A DNA stretch of 64,000 bases from CAIVVT01 sp963823095 (GCA_963823095.1 CAWGKI010000001.1:1736001-1800000), one strand, 5' to 3'. Shown: positions 54,001 to 62,372, numbered from the stretch's first letter. Notes: generated from the sequence alone by a model not told the origin. Made by a program: numbers and translations.

Positions 54001-54425
54001 CTACCGGCTTCGTGGGAGTCGAAATCCACCGGCTCGCGGTGGCCGAACCGAAGCTCTGTAACGAGCAGGCAATCTCTGACGCCTTCGGGACGCCCAAGCC
54101 GACCTTGACGCACTCGTACGTCCCGCAACTGCTGAATCTGCGCACCTTCCCGACGCTGATGGGCTACTCCAGCCGCATCATGGCGGAGAGTTGGGAGTCG
54201 AACAACCTCTTCTTCGCCGCCCTGTCCGACGAACTGATGCTGCCCCCAACCCAGCTCAACTTGTTGATCCCGGAGTGGACGAAGCGCTCCGTAGAGCAGA
54301 TATTTGCTACGCATCTTGAAGACTGGCCGGCTTTACTGCGCGCTATGCGAACCACCGCCGACGAGGCGCGCGCCGAGAGCCGCAAACTGATGGCGATGGA
54401 GAATCGCCCCGGATCGGAGGACTAA
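51045..54425 (+). CDS. Large exported alpha-helical protein of unknown function
   Basis: A 1126-residue protein, not recognised beyond its general build. It starts at GTG after an aggggga ribosome site and has a signal peptide (LLMTTAAALGAAGMVWGAEA). Residues 25-110 resemble TPR-type helical hairpins (VHALEATGEARQARELLDQA, DVLEAAAHFEDVHRSPLARP). The rest is a long series of amphipathic helices without catalytic motifs. It is followed after 5 nt by a VWFA-domain gene, so both are likely co-expressed, perhaps as a periplasmic complex. Proteins of this kind are known to me mainly from acidobacteria; function is not assigned. Confidence 0.75.
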   Translation: MKLLMTTAAALGAAGMVWGAEAGLADKVHALEATGEARQARELLDQALRATPADADVLEAAAHFEDVHRSPLARPLYRRLVEAPGLSEERRQAALRRLVQLELAAGDRAAAVTRAQGLRQEGGAAAEIAQAAQPVFPMGVIEVPGPLRGFARMAALAPDIPPDEMLLSLARNVVTNGYQAVTGAESLDQTEYLKLVLRYLSQARELDKFAGESKTVQIDSCESEKTGDLLKILGFRLRGACGGDVVLETVNASRAFLAMDSGFPLARLEQSLRTNRPFTHDFKPTRIPVIFSSDYWLSVKEKSAGEFIDVFLNDPSMCRLYLGLAKLDPETAEDVRKSMPLQRIRAFAHVFDFFGGMFRVRNGAATVPGGEHSAGAWADLAGIGPDKGVAFLEKIVTKDDGWLASYFDSLSRLSGPSLDYLTEPARLKRYYAALRGKVTSPGPARPVFRANTDLMLLTTRLNVVNGQVQIPGNLDIWKSYFADHNTGKIDAKVSKAAPGWNSPDELIEALFGLSRKSVENEPLKVFLALSDFNRRRTTPLEPATVERLIHEFRVYGSQNSLLCEDPELPDAAILRYLDAAHAIDTIKDSTIRANAAGVFQALAGLWQVLYRNREMAPGKAEPAMDAITVLFQKPKSSSPETFDSGRAGVDALLSACGVASGANPQEKLMDLLGGSLTPSDPETHAVLVTELNRVFEAQKLVSLKTIFDLDDQLAALAKGEKPDTAALNRLAAKVSDLNLPKATLSTVERLSSAFGYWVDHHIDMERKLNFRASLDKAQGSPDKIRDLRGQLTGSLRDSMVGLVYAYYAPPGAQVLYTNPLFVRSHDFIGLQVISQTWRQAEVVGAGWPSNAGGRLVGSLAGLPYALAEAEQNFLIPTREQALIWGDLVPQMLVGSKAERWWNVTPSQVRWVALHTRLGESVVSEAALDPGGRTTAVAMLERFAPPARTRRVEAALAGGEVAAALNLVTPSELYQIGLQAFARHLDPTGFVGVEIHRLAVAEPKLCNEQAISDAFGTPKPTLTHSYVPQLLNLRTFPTLMGYSSRIMAESWESNNLFFAALSDELMLPPTQLNLLIPEWTKRSVEQIFATHLEDWPALLRAMRTTADEARAESRKLMAMENRPGSED

Positions 54426-54430
54426 TCGCA

Positions 54431-55441
54431 GTGAACGAACACGACTCGCGAATCACAAGGAGAAGCCTTCTCGGGGCGGGCACGGCCCTTGCCTTGGTGA
54501 GGCCGTTACTGCGGGCGCAGGATGCCCCCCCGACCTACCGTGTGAAGGTCGATATGGTGGTGCTGAGTTTCACCGTCACCGATTCCAAGGGGCGCTATGT
54601 CAACGGCTTGAAGCCGTCTGAGTTCCGGATTCTAGAGGACGGCATCCTGCAGAAGCTGTCCACGTTCGCCGAAGGCAGCAAGCCGCCACTGCAGGTGATA
54701 GAGGGTGGCGAGACAAGGCCGCTGGCGACCACGGAGGCGGATGCCACACGCGGAGGTATCTCGACCGACGCATTTACCGGCACCAATGTCTTCGTCTTGT
54801 TTGACACCAGCAACTACATGTATCGGGGTTTCGTCTACGCCTCGGATGCCATCGCGGACTTCGTGCGAGGCCTTGAACGCGCCGACTCGGTGGCGGTGTA
54901 TGCCTTCTCGCGAAACTTGTCGCGGCTGGCGCCGCTGAATCGGGAGAGAAACAACGTTCTCGAAGGCTTGCGAAACGCTGTCGCGGGAGACGACGCGGCG
55001 CTCTACAACGCGCTGCTGCTGACGCTGCGCGACGCCGCCAAAGTGCCGGGCCGCAAAGTGGTGATCGTCTTCTCCAACGGGCCGGACTCGGCCAGTATGG
55101 TGGCGCCCGACGACGTGAGAGCCGTGGCCGAGGACGAAGGGATCCCGATCTACGTGATATCGACCAGTGACATCAACCGGGATCCGATCTCGAGCAACGT
55201 CTTTCGCCGCCTGGCTTCCCGTACCGGCGGCAAGAGCTACTTCGCCCGCTCCTGGCAGAAACAGGTGGAGGCCTTCGAAGCCATTCGCGAGGACCTGGGC
55301 AACAGCTACACCGTTACTTACTATCCGCAGCCGAACCCGAACGAGGGTTTTCGCAAAATCAGCGTCGAAATCGTCCCCGACATAGGGAAGAAGTACCGCA
55401 TCAGCGCGCGCCCAGGCTACCGGCCACGTGCGGGGGTGTGA
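54431..55441 (+). CDS. Acidobacteria-type VWFA-domain protein, Tat-exported
   Basis: A 336-residue protein matching the acidobacterial VWFA-related family. A twin-arginine signal (ITRRSLLGAGTALALVRP) directs folded export. A beta-rich segment (VKVDMVVLSFTVTDSKGRYV, NGLKPSEFRILEDGILQKL) is followed by the VWA domain, with a MIDAS-like site at NVFVLFDTSNYMYRG (D-x-S rather than full DxSxS) and RKVVIVFSNGPDSASM. VWA domains bind partners through a metal ion. It uses GTG, 5 nt after the 1126-residue gene, suggesting that they interact. Confidence 0.88.
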   Translation: MNEHDSRITRRSLLGAGTALALVRPLLRAQDAPPTYRVKVDMVVLSFTVTDSKGRYVNGLKPSEFRILEDGILQKLSTFAEGSKPPLQVIEGGETRPLATTEADATRGGISTDAFTGTNVFVLFDTSNYMYRGFVYASDAIADFVRGLERADSVAVYAFSRNLSRLAPLNRERNNVLEGLRNAVAGDDAALYNALLLTLRDAAKVPGRKVVIVFSNGPDSASMVAPDDVRAVAEDEGIPIYVISTSDINRDPISSNVFRRLASRTGGKSYFARSWQKQVEAFEAIREDLGNSYTVTYYPQPNPNEGFRKISVEIVPDIGKKYRISARPGYRPRAGV

Positions 55442-55559
55442 GCAAGACGCGGGACCGGATCCGGAAGCCCAGGGGGGCGAAAGGACTTAGCCCATGGCAT
55501 CTCGCATCCACTACTGCGGATTCGCGGGAACAGGGCCTCCGTTTGTAGAATGAAAACTG

Positions 55560-56288
55560 ATGTCGGATCGAAATGATGCTGCTGAAAACTATCACCGCTG
55601 GTACTACGATTCCAGCGTCTGGTCGAAAATCTCATACAGGGGAGTACCGGTCCTGAAATGGGTCGGTGATCTGTGGAACTACCAGGAGATCATCTCTCGC
55701 CTGCGGCCACGACTGGTTGTGGAATTCGGGAGTTTTCAGGGGGGGAGCGCGCTATATCTTGCGGATATTCTCACGCGCATCTCCACAGGCGCTAAGCTGC
55801 TTTCGATAGATGTCGATTTGAGCCGGATCCACCAGGAGGCGAGACTTCATCCCGCCATCGAGTGGATGCAAGCCAGCACGGCGGATCCCGTAGTAGCAAG
55901 CAAGGTTCGGTCTTTGCGCGAGCTATTGCCCGGACCGGTTTTTTTTATTGTCGACAGCGACCACAAGAAGCAGCATGTCATTGAGGAATTAGAGAATCTG
56001 CGGAAAGTTACACGACCAGGGGATTACGTCGTAGTCGAGGACGGAAATATCAACGGACATCCGGTCTTGCCCGACTGGGGAGACGGACCGTATGAAGCCC
56101 TCGCTGAGTACTTTCTGCGTCACCCCGCGGATTATGTACGCGATTGCGAACAGGAGGCGAAATTTGGATTTAGCTTTGCCCCTGGAGGCTTTCTCATCAG
56201 GCAGGAAGAAGTGATCCCCGAGAGCAACAAGGAAGGTCTCGCTGCGGACCCGTCCTCGACGCTCCCGAACCACCTGTTTTCGGCATAG
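55560..56288 (+). CDS. CmcI-like (cephalosporin hydroxylase family) methyltransferase-fold protein
   Basis: A 242-residue protein of the cephalosporin hydroxylase/CmcI family, which has a Rossmann methyltransferase fold. Key stretches are YRGVPVLKWVGDLWNYQEII, VVEFGSFQGGSALYLADIL (SAM-binding loop), LLSIDVDLSR, FFIVDSDHKKQHVIEELENL and VVVEDGNINGHPV with its acidic metal-site residues. Family members occur in antibiotic and glycan loci and methylate or modify small molecules. It lies just upstream of the Csm operon but in a separate unit 600 bp away, so no link is implied. Confidence 0.84.
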   Translation: MSDRNDAAENYHRWYYDSSVWSKISYRGVPVLKWVGDLWNYQEIISRLRPRLVVEFGSFQGGSALYLADILTRISTGAKLLSIDVDLSRIHQEARLHPAIEWMQASTADPVVASKVRSLRELLPGPVFFIVDSDHKKQHVIEELENLRKVTRPGDYVVVEDGNINGHPVLPDWGDGPYEALAEYFLRHPADYVRDCEQEAKFGFSFAPGGFLIRQEEVIPESNKEGLAADPSSTLPNHLFSA

Positions 56289-56895
56289 CTTGCCGAGCTC
56301 ACAACCTCGCGTACCCCGGCGTGGCATTGATCACATCCGGGTTACGCGGACCCACTAATCAATGGTTCAAAACGCTGGCTTTGAGGCGCGCGACACCAAT
56401 AATTGAGGTCGGCCCTACGGGCATGGAGGTGCGAGTAGCAGGCTCGGAGGGAGCCTCCAACCAAGCCGATCTTCCGCCCCAGTCGACATCGGAGCCGGGG
56501 ACAGGTACTCGGCGGAATAACCAAAATACCAGGCGGACCCTCCCGCAGGGACTGTCCCGGCGGGCGGACTCGTGCCGGGTAACTGCGCCCTCATTGAAGC
56601 ATTTTCCCTTGGAAACGTTCCTATCCTGGATCCTAAGATTAGGTCCTCGGTCGCGGGAGGTCGTCTCCAGGCGACTCGCACCGCACGGTGAGATTCAATC
56701 CGTAGGCAAAGGGGCGGCTGCGAGGGGTACCCAAGCTCGCGCCACTGCTCTCTCGCGAGCGCGAATCTTCGTAATGAGCGCCGATTGCCCGCTAGAATAG
56801 AGGACGCTCCTCCAGCCGTGCGCCGGATGACAATTTGACCACGGACGCCGGGTGGGAGTGTTAGATTGGTGAATTGACTTTCGCCTGAGGCGGTT
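56289..56895. other. About 600 bp without a gene, upstream of the Csm operon
   Basis: Where other type III-A loci would have the HD-domain half of cas10, no HD motif or coding pattern is seen. The stretch includes a fragment near 56500-56570 with a broken ggggacag...ctgtccc inverted pairing, which may be a mobile-element footprint. Near 56835 (ttgacc) and 56861 (ttagat) lie weak -35/-10-like elements 20 nt apart, too far for a good promoter. A gagg sequence precedes the cas10 TTG/GTG start. Confidence 0.4.
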
Positions 56896-58313
56896 TTGGT
56901 GCAGATATTCCTTCAGGGCAAACTGTTGGGCCTGGAAGCCTTTCTCGATGACGCGGGCGACGACGCCGCGGTCTTCGCGGGCCGCTGCCTGTACGCTTCT
57001 CTGCTGGCCGAGGCGGTGCCGCGCGCGCTGCTGGCGCGGCTCGGGCTCTCGCCCGAACTGCTCGGCGCCAGCGGCGGCGGACAGTTTCTCGCGGTGCTCG
57101 CGGTGGAGCACCAGAGCGGCGCGCACGAGTTTCTGACCGAGGTGACACGGCGGATTTCCGCATTTACGGGCGCAAAGCTGCGTCTGGCCTGGGCGTCTGA
57201 CTGAAAATCTGGGCGCCTGGAGCGACGTTCGCAAGCGTCTGGACGATTCGCTGACCCGCTGGCGCGGCGCATCGGCCTTCGAGAACGAAGGACTCTTCGA
57301 GCCGTTCGTTCCTCAGAGCCCGCGCGACCGATGCCTTCTATCGGGATCTCTGGCGGCGTTTGCCGGATTCGGTCGCCGTTCGCTGGGAACCCTGGGCTCA
57401 AGGCATGCTGGCTCCGGCCGATCTGCCGTTGCCCGTGGCGACACATACCGCTCCCAACCGGTCGGGCGACGGGCCCGCGCTGCCGGTCGAACTGGCCGCG
57501 CGCGCCAAGGGCGCGGCGGTCTGGGGCGTGCTGCGAGGTGACGTGGACGGCTTCACCGACCGCTTGAAAAAAGCAGCTTCGGTTGAAGAGCATATCCAGA
57601 TTTCCGTCCTGCTCAAGCAGTTATTCGCCGGTGAAGCGCAGGCCTTGGCCACGCAGCCGGAATTTCGACGCAAGGTCACGATTCTGTATACGGGCGGCGA
57701 CGATTTTGCCATTTTCGGCGCCTGGGATGCCTTGCTCGGCTTTGGCCACGAGATGCACCGCATCTTCGCCATGGGCGTCGAAGCAATCCTGGAAGAGTTC
57801 GCCGGAGCCGAGGGCAAGACGCTTTCCATGGCTCTTGCGCCGGCGCCGTCCGCGGACTCCACGCTCGGCAGCGTCTACGCGGAAGCCGGGCGTTGGCTCG
57901 AGATCGCTAAGAGCGAAGGCCGGGACGCGATCTGCCTGTTTGGCCGGACGCTGGATTGGAAACAGTTCGCCGCCGCTTCCGATCTTCAGAAGACATTAGT
58001 CCGGCTGATTGACGATTTTGGTTGCCCGCCCCAGTTGCTAGGTGAACTGGCGGCGTTCTACCGTGAAACAGACCGCGTGTTGCCGGCGCGTGCCGGCCGC
58101 CGCACGGTGGAGACCCAGGACCGGCCCTGGCGCTTTCACCGCCGGCTCGGGCGCGTACTGGACGTTCCCGCGCGCAGCCGTGAGTATCAGAAGGCTCGCA
58201 AGAGTCTTCTCGAAGAGTTCCTGAACCGCCGCCAGGCGTCCGTCAAGTTGAAACCTTCCGGGCGCGTCGCGCTGGATTGGGCCCGTCTGGCACAAGAGGG
58301 CGAATCAAGATGA
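56896..58313 (+). pseudogene. csm1: Type III-A CRISPR Cas10 (Csm1), HD-less, with two +1 frameshifts
   Basis: Cas10 is the large subunit of the Csm complex; its palm domain makes cyclic oligoadenylate when target RNA binds. Frame 1 (56896-57204) has the first palm-like region (VFAGRCLYASLLAEAVPRAL, LLGASGGGQFLAVL). Frame 2 continues ENLGAWSDVRKRLDDSLTRW. Frame 3 (from about 57325 to 58313) resumes with ATDAFYRDLWRRLPDSVAVR and holds the second palm, GDVDGFTDRL and the cyclase motif GGDD at 57693-57704. Each switch needs one extra base, near 57200 and near 57322. The N-terminal HD DNase domain of normal Csm1 (about 750 residues) is missing; a repaired product has about 471. The start is TTG, or GTG one codon on. 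Confidence 0.9.
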
Positions 58314-59107
58314 GCGAGATGGAAGAAAAAGATACACAGCAGGCCCAGACCGAGGCCACACCCGAGAATGCCCCCGCGGTTGCTCCCGCGCCATCGGCGA
58401 TGGAGGCGGCTCTGGGGAAGGCACTGGAAAACGCACCCGACCTTGTTCTCGAGACCGCTCCGGCGAGCGCTCCGGAACCCAAGGTTCAGGCCCCGGCGCC
58501 CGCTAGAACCGAAGGCCGTCCGGCCGGCGGTGGCGGTGGACGTCCCGAAGGCAAGCCTCGCCAGGATCGGCCTGAGAGGCAGGAGCGTCCCGATCGCCGC
58601 AGTGCACAACCTCAACGCGGTCCCGGTGGCCGCGAGGGTCAGGCCCCCAGGGAAGGCCAGCCGCGCGAGGGCCAGAGCCGTGAAAACCGTGGCGGGCCGG
58701 ACCGTGGTCCGGACAGGGGCCATGATCGCGGTCCGCGTCCGGATCGCGGCGGGCGTCCCGACATGAACCCAGAGATCGACCTCGACAAACTGGTCGGCGA
58801 CAGTCTCTACCTGGACAACCAGGCGCACGCCGTCGTCGCCCGGATGCGCGATATGGACTCCGGCACGCGCAGCCAGTTGCGCCGCATGTATAGCGCGATC
58901 CGGCGGGCCTGCCGCGCGGCGGAGGGCGACCGCCAGCATCAGTTCGTGATGCTGCGCGCACGCCTGGCCTATACCATCGCGCGGCATCAACTGCGCAGCC
59001 TGGACGTGCTCGAAAAACTGCTGCTTCAAGTGACTCGTCGCAACGAAGCGCGCAGCTACGAGCGCTTCCGCGACTTGTTCGAGGCGATCGTCGCTTACAA
59101 CGAGTAG
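58310..59107 (+). CDS. csm2: Csm2 small subunit with a disordered Arg/Gly/Pro-rich N-terminal extension
   Basis: Csm2 packs as a helical filament along the crRNA-target duplex. The Csm2 domain is the last 110 residues (RSQLRRMYSAIRRACRAAEG, MLRARLAYTIARHQLRSLDV, FRDLFEAIVAYNE), close to the usual 120-150 residue protein. Ahead of it lie about 150 extra residues: an Ala/Pro/Glu segment, then RPAGGGGGRPEGKPRQDRPE, REGQAPREGQPREGQSREN and PDRGPDRGHDRGPRPDRGG, an Arg/Gly-rich low-complexity region that could bind RNA. The start overlaps the cas10 stop (ATGA), which supports translation of the extension. An internal ATG before NPEIDLDK (58763) could give a short form. Confidence 0.85.
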   Translation: MSEMEEKDTQQAQTEATPENAPAVAPAPSAMEAALGKALENAPDLVLETAPASAPEPKVQAPAPARTEGRPAGGGGGRPEGKPRQDRPERQERPDRRSAQPQRGPGGREGQAPREGQPREGQSRENRGGPDRGPDRGHDRGPRPDRGGRPDMNPEIDLDKLVGDSLYLDNQAHAVVARMRDMDSGTRSQLRRMYSAIRRACRAAEGDRQHQFVMLRARLAYTIARHQLRSLDVLEKLLLQVTRRNEARSYERFRDLFEAIVAYNE

Positions 59108-59149
59108 GCTCTGGCAACGACTTAAGGATATTCGCGAGGAGAGAATCGC

Positions 59150-59983
59150 ATGAGTTCGCACACCGCCGAAACGCGCCTTGGCCTGATCGGCAAACTTTTG
59201 CTGGACGGCGAGATGACCTGCGAGACCGGCCTGCACATCGGCGCGGGTAAAGGATCGCTCGACTTGGGCGGCGCCGACAATCCTGTGGTGAAGGACGCCT
59301 TCGGGCGCCCGTACGTCCCAGGGTCGTCGCTGCGCGGCAAACTGCGCTCGCTGTTGGAGCAAAGCTCCGGACAAATCACCCCGGCCGATCTCGTCTACCT
59401 GTCGCGCCGGCGCGGGCAAGAGGTTCGCATCCACCAGAGCGACGAGCCGGGCGACGAGGTCTGTCTGCTGTTCGGCCGGAATCCCGGACGGACCGAGCGC
59501 GCCTCGGGCGAAACGGTGGAGAGCGCGGCGGCCACGCCCGCGCGGCTCACCGTCTACGATGCGCCGCTCGAACTCGACAGCATCACCGAATCGATGCGTG
59601 AGAACCTCGACGACGAGTTGACCGAGGTGAAGAGCGAAAACGCCATCGACCGTCTGACCGCGCAGGCCAGCGCCAGGACGCTGGAGCGCGTTCCCGCCGG
59701 CGCCAAGTTCCGGGTGCGCCTGGTGCTCGACGTTCTCTGCGCCGAGGACAAGGAATTGGCAGCGAAAGTGGCCGAAGGGCTGCGGCTGCTTGAGGACGAC
59801 GCCCTCGGCGGCGGCGGATCGCGCGGCTCCGGCCGGGTGAAGTTCGCCGGCTGGAAGGCCTCGTGGCGCTCCCGCGCTTATTACACCTCGGGTGTGGCGG
59901 AAGCGACCGTGCTGCAAGCCGGAACGACCGCCGAACTGCAGGCTGGCGTACTGTCGGCCGATTTCGCCGAGAAACTGAGTTAG
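59150..59983 (+). CDS. csm3: Csm3 backbone RAMP (target-RNA cleavage subunit)
   Basis: Csm3 forms the repeated backbone of the complex and cuts target RNA every six nucleotides. The N-terminal RAMP fold shows CETGLHIGAGKGSLDLGGAD and NPVVKDAFGRPYVPGSSLRG. The catalytic Asp of known Csm3 (Asp33 in Streptococcus) aligns with Asp43 in GADNPVVKD, so target cutting should work. The Gly-rich loop LGGGGSRGSGRVKF lies near the C-terminus. At 277 residues it is slightly longer than usual (about 220-250). Confidence 0.94.
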   Translation: MSSHTAETRLGLIGKLLLDGEMTCETGLHIGAGKGSLDLGGADNPVVKDAFGRPYVPGSSLRGKLRSLLEQSSGQITPADLVYLSRRRGQEVRIHQSDEPGDEVCLLFGRNPGRTERASGETVESAAATPARLTVYDAPLELDSITESMRENLDDELTEVKSENAIDRLTAQASARTLERVPAGAKFRVRLVLDVLCAEDKELAAKVAEGLRLLEDDALGGGGSRGSGRVKFAGWKASWRSRAYYTSGVAEATVLQAGTTAELQAGVLSADFAEKLS

Positions 59984-59999
59984 GTCCGATCGGAGACGC

Positions 60000-61073
60000 A
60001 TGAACCCCGCGCTGCTCATCCGTCTCCGGCCCATCACGCCCTGGCGCATTGGGCCGGATCACGGAGCCCTGGATCAATCCGAGGCCGTTCTGCACAGCGA
60101 CGCCCTTTATTCGGCCCTCTCTCTCGCTTTCGAGCAGTTGGGCTGGCTGGAAGAGTGGCTGAACGCAACGGCGGACCCGTATTCCATGCCGGCCGTCCGC
60201 TTTAGTTCGTGTTTCCCCTGGCAACGCGGCCTTCTGTACGCTCCGCCGCCGCTGGGAATGTGGCCTCCCGCCGAAACGCCCGGCGCGACTTCCAAGCTTC
60301 GCTGGAAGGGCGCCAAGCTGGTACCCACCACCGTTATCGCCGCGCTTCTGGGCGGTGAGATGCTGGACGAGAAGGCCTGGAGCGTAGACGCCCATAGCGG
60401 ATGCCTGATTCCCACGGGTGGCCGATTCCCGACCGGGCCGTTCCGCCGGATGCGCCGTTCCTCCGTTGCGGTGGACCGCGTCACCGGCAGCAACATCCAA
60501 CCTTGGGCCGCGGGCTGCCTGCAGTTCGCACCGGCGTCCGGGTTGTGGTGCGCCGCGGAGTTCGTCAACTCAACTGCTTATGCCGTTTGGTCGCCCAAGC
60601 TTGCCTGCGCCTTCCGCCTCCTGGCCGATTCCGGGCTGGGCGGCTTGCGCAGCCGTGGCTTTGGACGATCCAGAACGCCCGATCTGCAACCGGGAGAGTT
60701 GCGGGAGTTGCTGATGCCCGGGTTGCAGTCGCCTCAAACCGCTCCGCAGGCGACGAGCCGGTCCTGGTGGCTGTTGTCGCTCTTCTCCCCGGGCACTTCC
60801 GATAAGGTGGCATGGGGCAGCGGTAACTACGCGCTGATCGAGCGCAGCGGACGCATGGCTTCACACACTGGCGCCGGTCTGTTGAAGAAGTCGTCGCGGC
60901 TGGTGAAGGAAGGCTCCCTGGTTGTCTCCGAAGGCCCCCTGACGGGATCGGTCCGGGATGTCGCGCCGGAAGGCGCATCGCACCCGGCCTGGCGTGCCGG
61001 CTTTGCGGTCGCACTCGAACTGCCCGCAAAAGAGACGGCCGTTAAGAACAATGCCGGAGGCGCCGCCGCATGA
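60000..61073 (+). CDS. csm4: Csm4 (Cas5-like RAMP)
   Basis: Csm4 holds the 5' repeat-derived handle of the crRNA and contacts Cas10. It starts ALLIRLRPITPWRIGPDHGA, followed by HSDALYSALSLAFEQLGWLE, the family opening, and has the Gly-rich loop GLGGLRSRGFGRSR. At 357 residues the length is normal. It lies 16 nt after csm3 and its stop overlaps csm5 by 4 nt. Confidence 0.9.
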   Translation: MNPALLIRLRPITPWRIGPDHGALDQSEAVLHSDALYSALSLAFEQLGWLEEWLNATADPYSMPAVRFSSCFPWQRGLLYAPPPLGMWPPAETPGATSKLRWKGAKLVPTTVIAALLGGEMLDEKAWSVDAHSGCLIPTGGRFPTGPFRRMRRSSVAVDRVTGSNIQPWAAGCLQFAPASGLWCAAEFVNSTAYAVWSPKLACAFRLLADSGLGGLRSRGFGRSRTPDLQPGELRELLMPGLQSPQTAPQATSRSWWLLSLFSPGTSDKVAWGSGNYALIERSGRMASHTGAGLLKKSSRLVKEGSLVVSEGPLTGSVRDVAPEGASHPAWRAGFAVALELPAKETAVKNNAGGAAA

Positions 61074-62272
61074 CGGAAGAACTCTTGCAGGAAGAACCCA
61101 TTTCGGGCGGAGCCCCTCCGCCGCAGTCCACGCGCTATCGCGTGACGGTTCTGACGCCGACGCTTGCGGGCGACGGGCAGAAGCTCTCGCCCATCGACTA
61201 CATGGTCTGGAAAGACCAGGTGAACGTGCTCAACCAGCGGCGGATTTTCCGCCTGCTGGCCAAAAGCGCGCGCATCGAAAGCTATCTGGGCCAGTTGCGC
61301 AAGTCGGAGAAACTCGATTTCGCTTCCTGGGGCGGGTACGCACAGAATTACGCGATGCGCCGCATCGGTTTCGACGACCCGGCCAGCGCCGAGGTCTACG
61401 CCAAAGCGCCCGCCGAAGAGTGCTTTATTCCGACCTTCGCCTCTGGACTGAAAGGCATCTACCTGCCCGGCAGCGTCCTGAAGGGCGCAATCCGTCTGGC
61501 CATGTTGGTGGACCGCGTCTCCGAGGGACAGATCAAGGCCGCCGTCGAGAGCCTGAATTCCGACACTCCCAGGCGTTCCGCGGGCGTGCTGGAGAGCTCG
61601 ATTCTCGGTACATCCGGAGCAAGCCGCACCCGGCCCATCAGCCTGTCCGATTCCGGTCCGATCGGGAACTCGTCAACCAAGGTTTATCTGCTCCGCACTG
61701 CGACCCTCGCGGATCGCGGCGGCAAGCTCGAAGCCGGCTGGAAGGGCGGGTCGCGCGGCGCTCTTGCGCTGAACCGGGCGTCGGATTCCACACCGTTTTT
61801 CGCCGAAATGGCCGCTCCCGGCACCGTTTTCGAGGGTGATTTCCGTATGCCCGCGTTGTTCCGGCAGGCCGAGGTTACGCGGGCGTTCCGCTGGAAATCG
61901 GCGGCAGGCGCGGTGGACATTGCCAAAGCGGCAAACCACGCAGCCGCGCTGCTGCTGAACGCACACCGGAAATTCGCTGAAACCGCGGGCCTTACGCACC
62001 TCGTCGTTTTGTGCGACGCACTGCTCAAGCGCGTGGAAGAAGCGCAGGCCGCAGGCCGTTTCCTCACCTGCATCGGTTGGGGTACCGGACTACTGGCCAA
62101 GACCCTCTGGACCGCCGCCTCCGAAGAGAACTTGCGCGAGGGCTTGAAGCCCGTTCCCGGCTATGGCCAGGCTCTGCGGACCGGGATGCCATTCCCTAAG
62201 ACGCGCCGCCTGATCATCCGCAATGGACGCCCTGCCTCTCTGCCCGGCTGGGTGGAAGTGGAACTGATCTAG
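61070..62272 (+). CDS. csm5: Csm5 (3'-end RAMP)
   Basis: Csm5 caps the 3' side of the crRNA and recruits nucleases for crRNA trimming. RYRVTVLTPTLAGDGQKLSP and IDYMVWKDQVNVLNQRRIFR form the N-terminal RAMP; GLKGIYLPGSVLKGAIRLAM is the typical RAMP loop. The C-terminus ends KTRRLIIRNGRPASLPGWVE. At 400 residues it is normal. It ends the operon; no csm6, cas6, cas1 or cas2 follows. Confidence 0.92.
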   Translation: MTEELLQEEPISGGAPPPQSTRYRVTVLTPTLAGDGQKLSPIDYMVWKDQVNVLNQRRIFRLLAKSARIESYLGQLRKSEKLDFASWGGYAQNYAMRRIGFDDPASAEVYAKAPAEECFIPTFASGLKGIYLPGSVLKGAIRLAMLVDRVSEGQIKAAVESLNSDTPRRSAGVLESSILGTSGASRTRPISLSDSGPIGNSSTKVYLLRTATLADRGGKLEAGWKGGSRGALALNRASDSTPFFAEMAAPGTVFEGDFRMPALFRQAEVTRAFRWKSAAGAVDIAKAANHAAALLLNAHRKFAETAGLTHLVVLCDALLKRVEEAQAAGRFLTCIGWGTGLLAKTLWTAASEENLREGLKPVPGYGQALRTGMPFPKTRRLIIRNGRPASLPGWVEVELI

Positions 62273-62350
62273 ATATCCAGGGGTCCGTGCGATCCTGGCC
62301 GCCGGCCAATTCTCGCCTCAACCCCTGGAGCGAGCTTGGAAGTTCGAAAA

Positions 62351-62372
62351 GCAACAAAACTGTTGTTTTTTC
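62351..62372 (+). terminator. Weak hairpin with T-run after csm5
   Basis: caaca and tgttg pair around aaac and are followed by a run of six T, which is the shape of a rho-independent terminator for the csm operon, although the stem is only five A/T-rich pairs. The tgttgt half recurs at 62391, so the inverted and direct copies could instead be an operator for the HicA gene that starts at 62407. Confidence 0.45.

Noticed and set aside
52722..54314. A 530-codon minus-strand frame inside the 1126-residue gene
   Set aside because: No signal or domain; the plus-strand gene has a ribosome site, signal peptide and coupled downstream gene.
56321..56800. 159-codon frame upstream of cas10 as the missing HD domain
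   Set aside because: It contains no HD motif or helical pattern of the Cas10 HD domain and no ribosome site.
58187..60049. A 620-codon minus-strand frame over csm2-csm3
   Set aside because: Antisense shadow; csm genes are recognisable and coupled on the plus strand.
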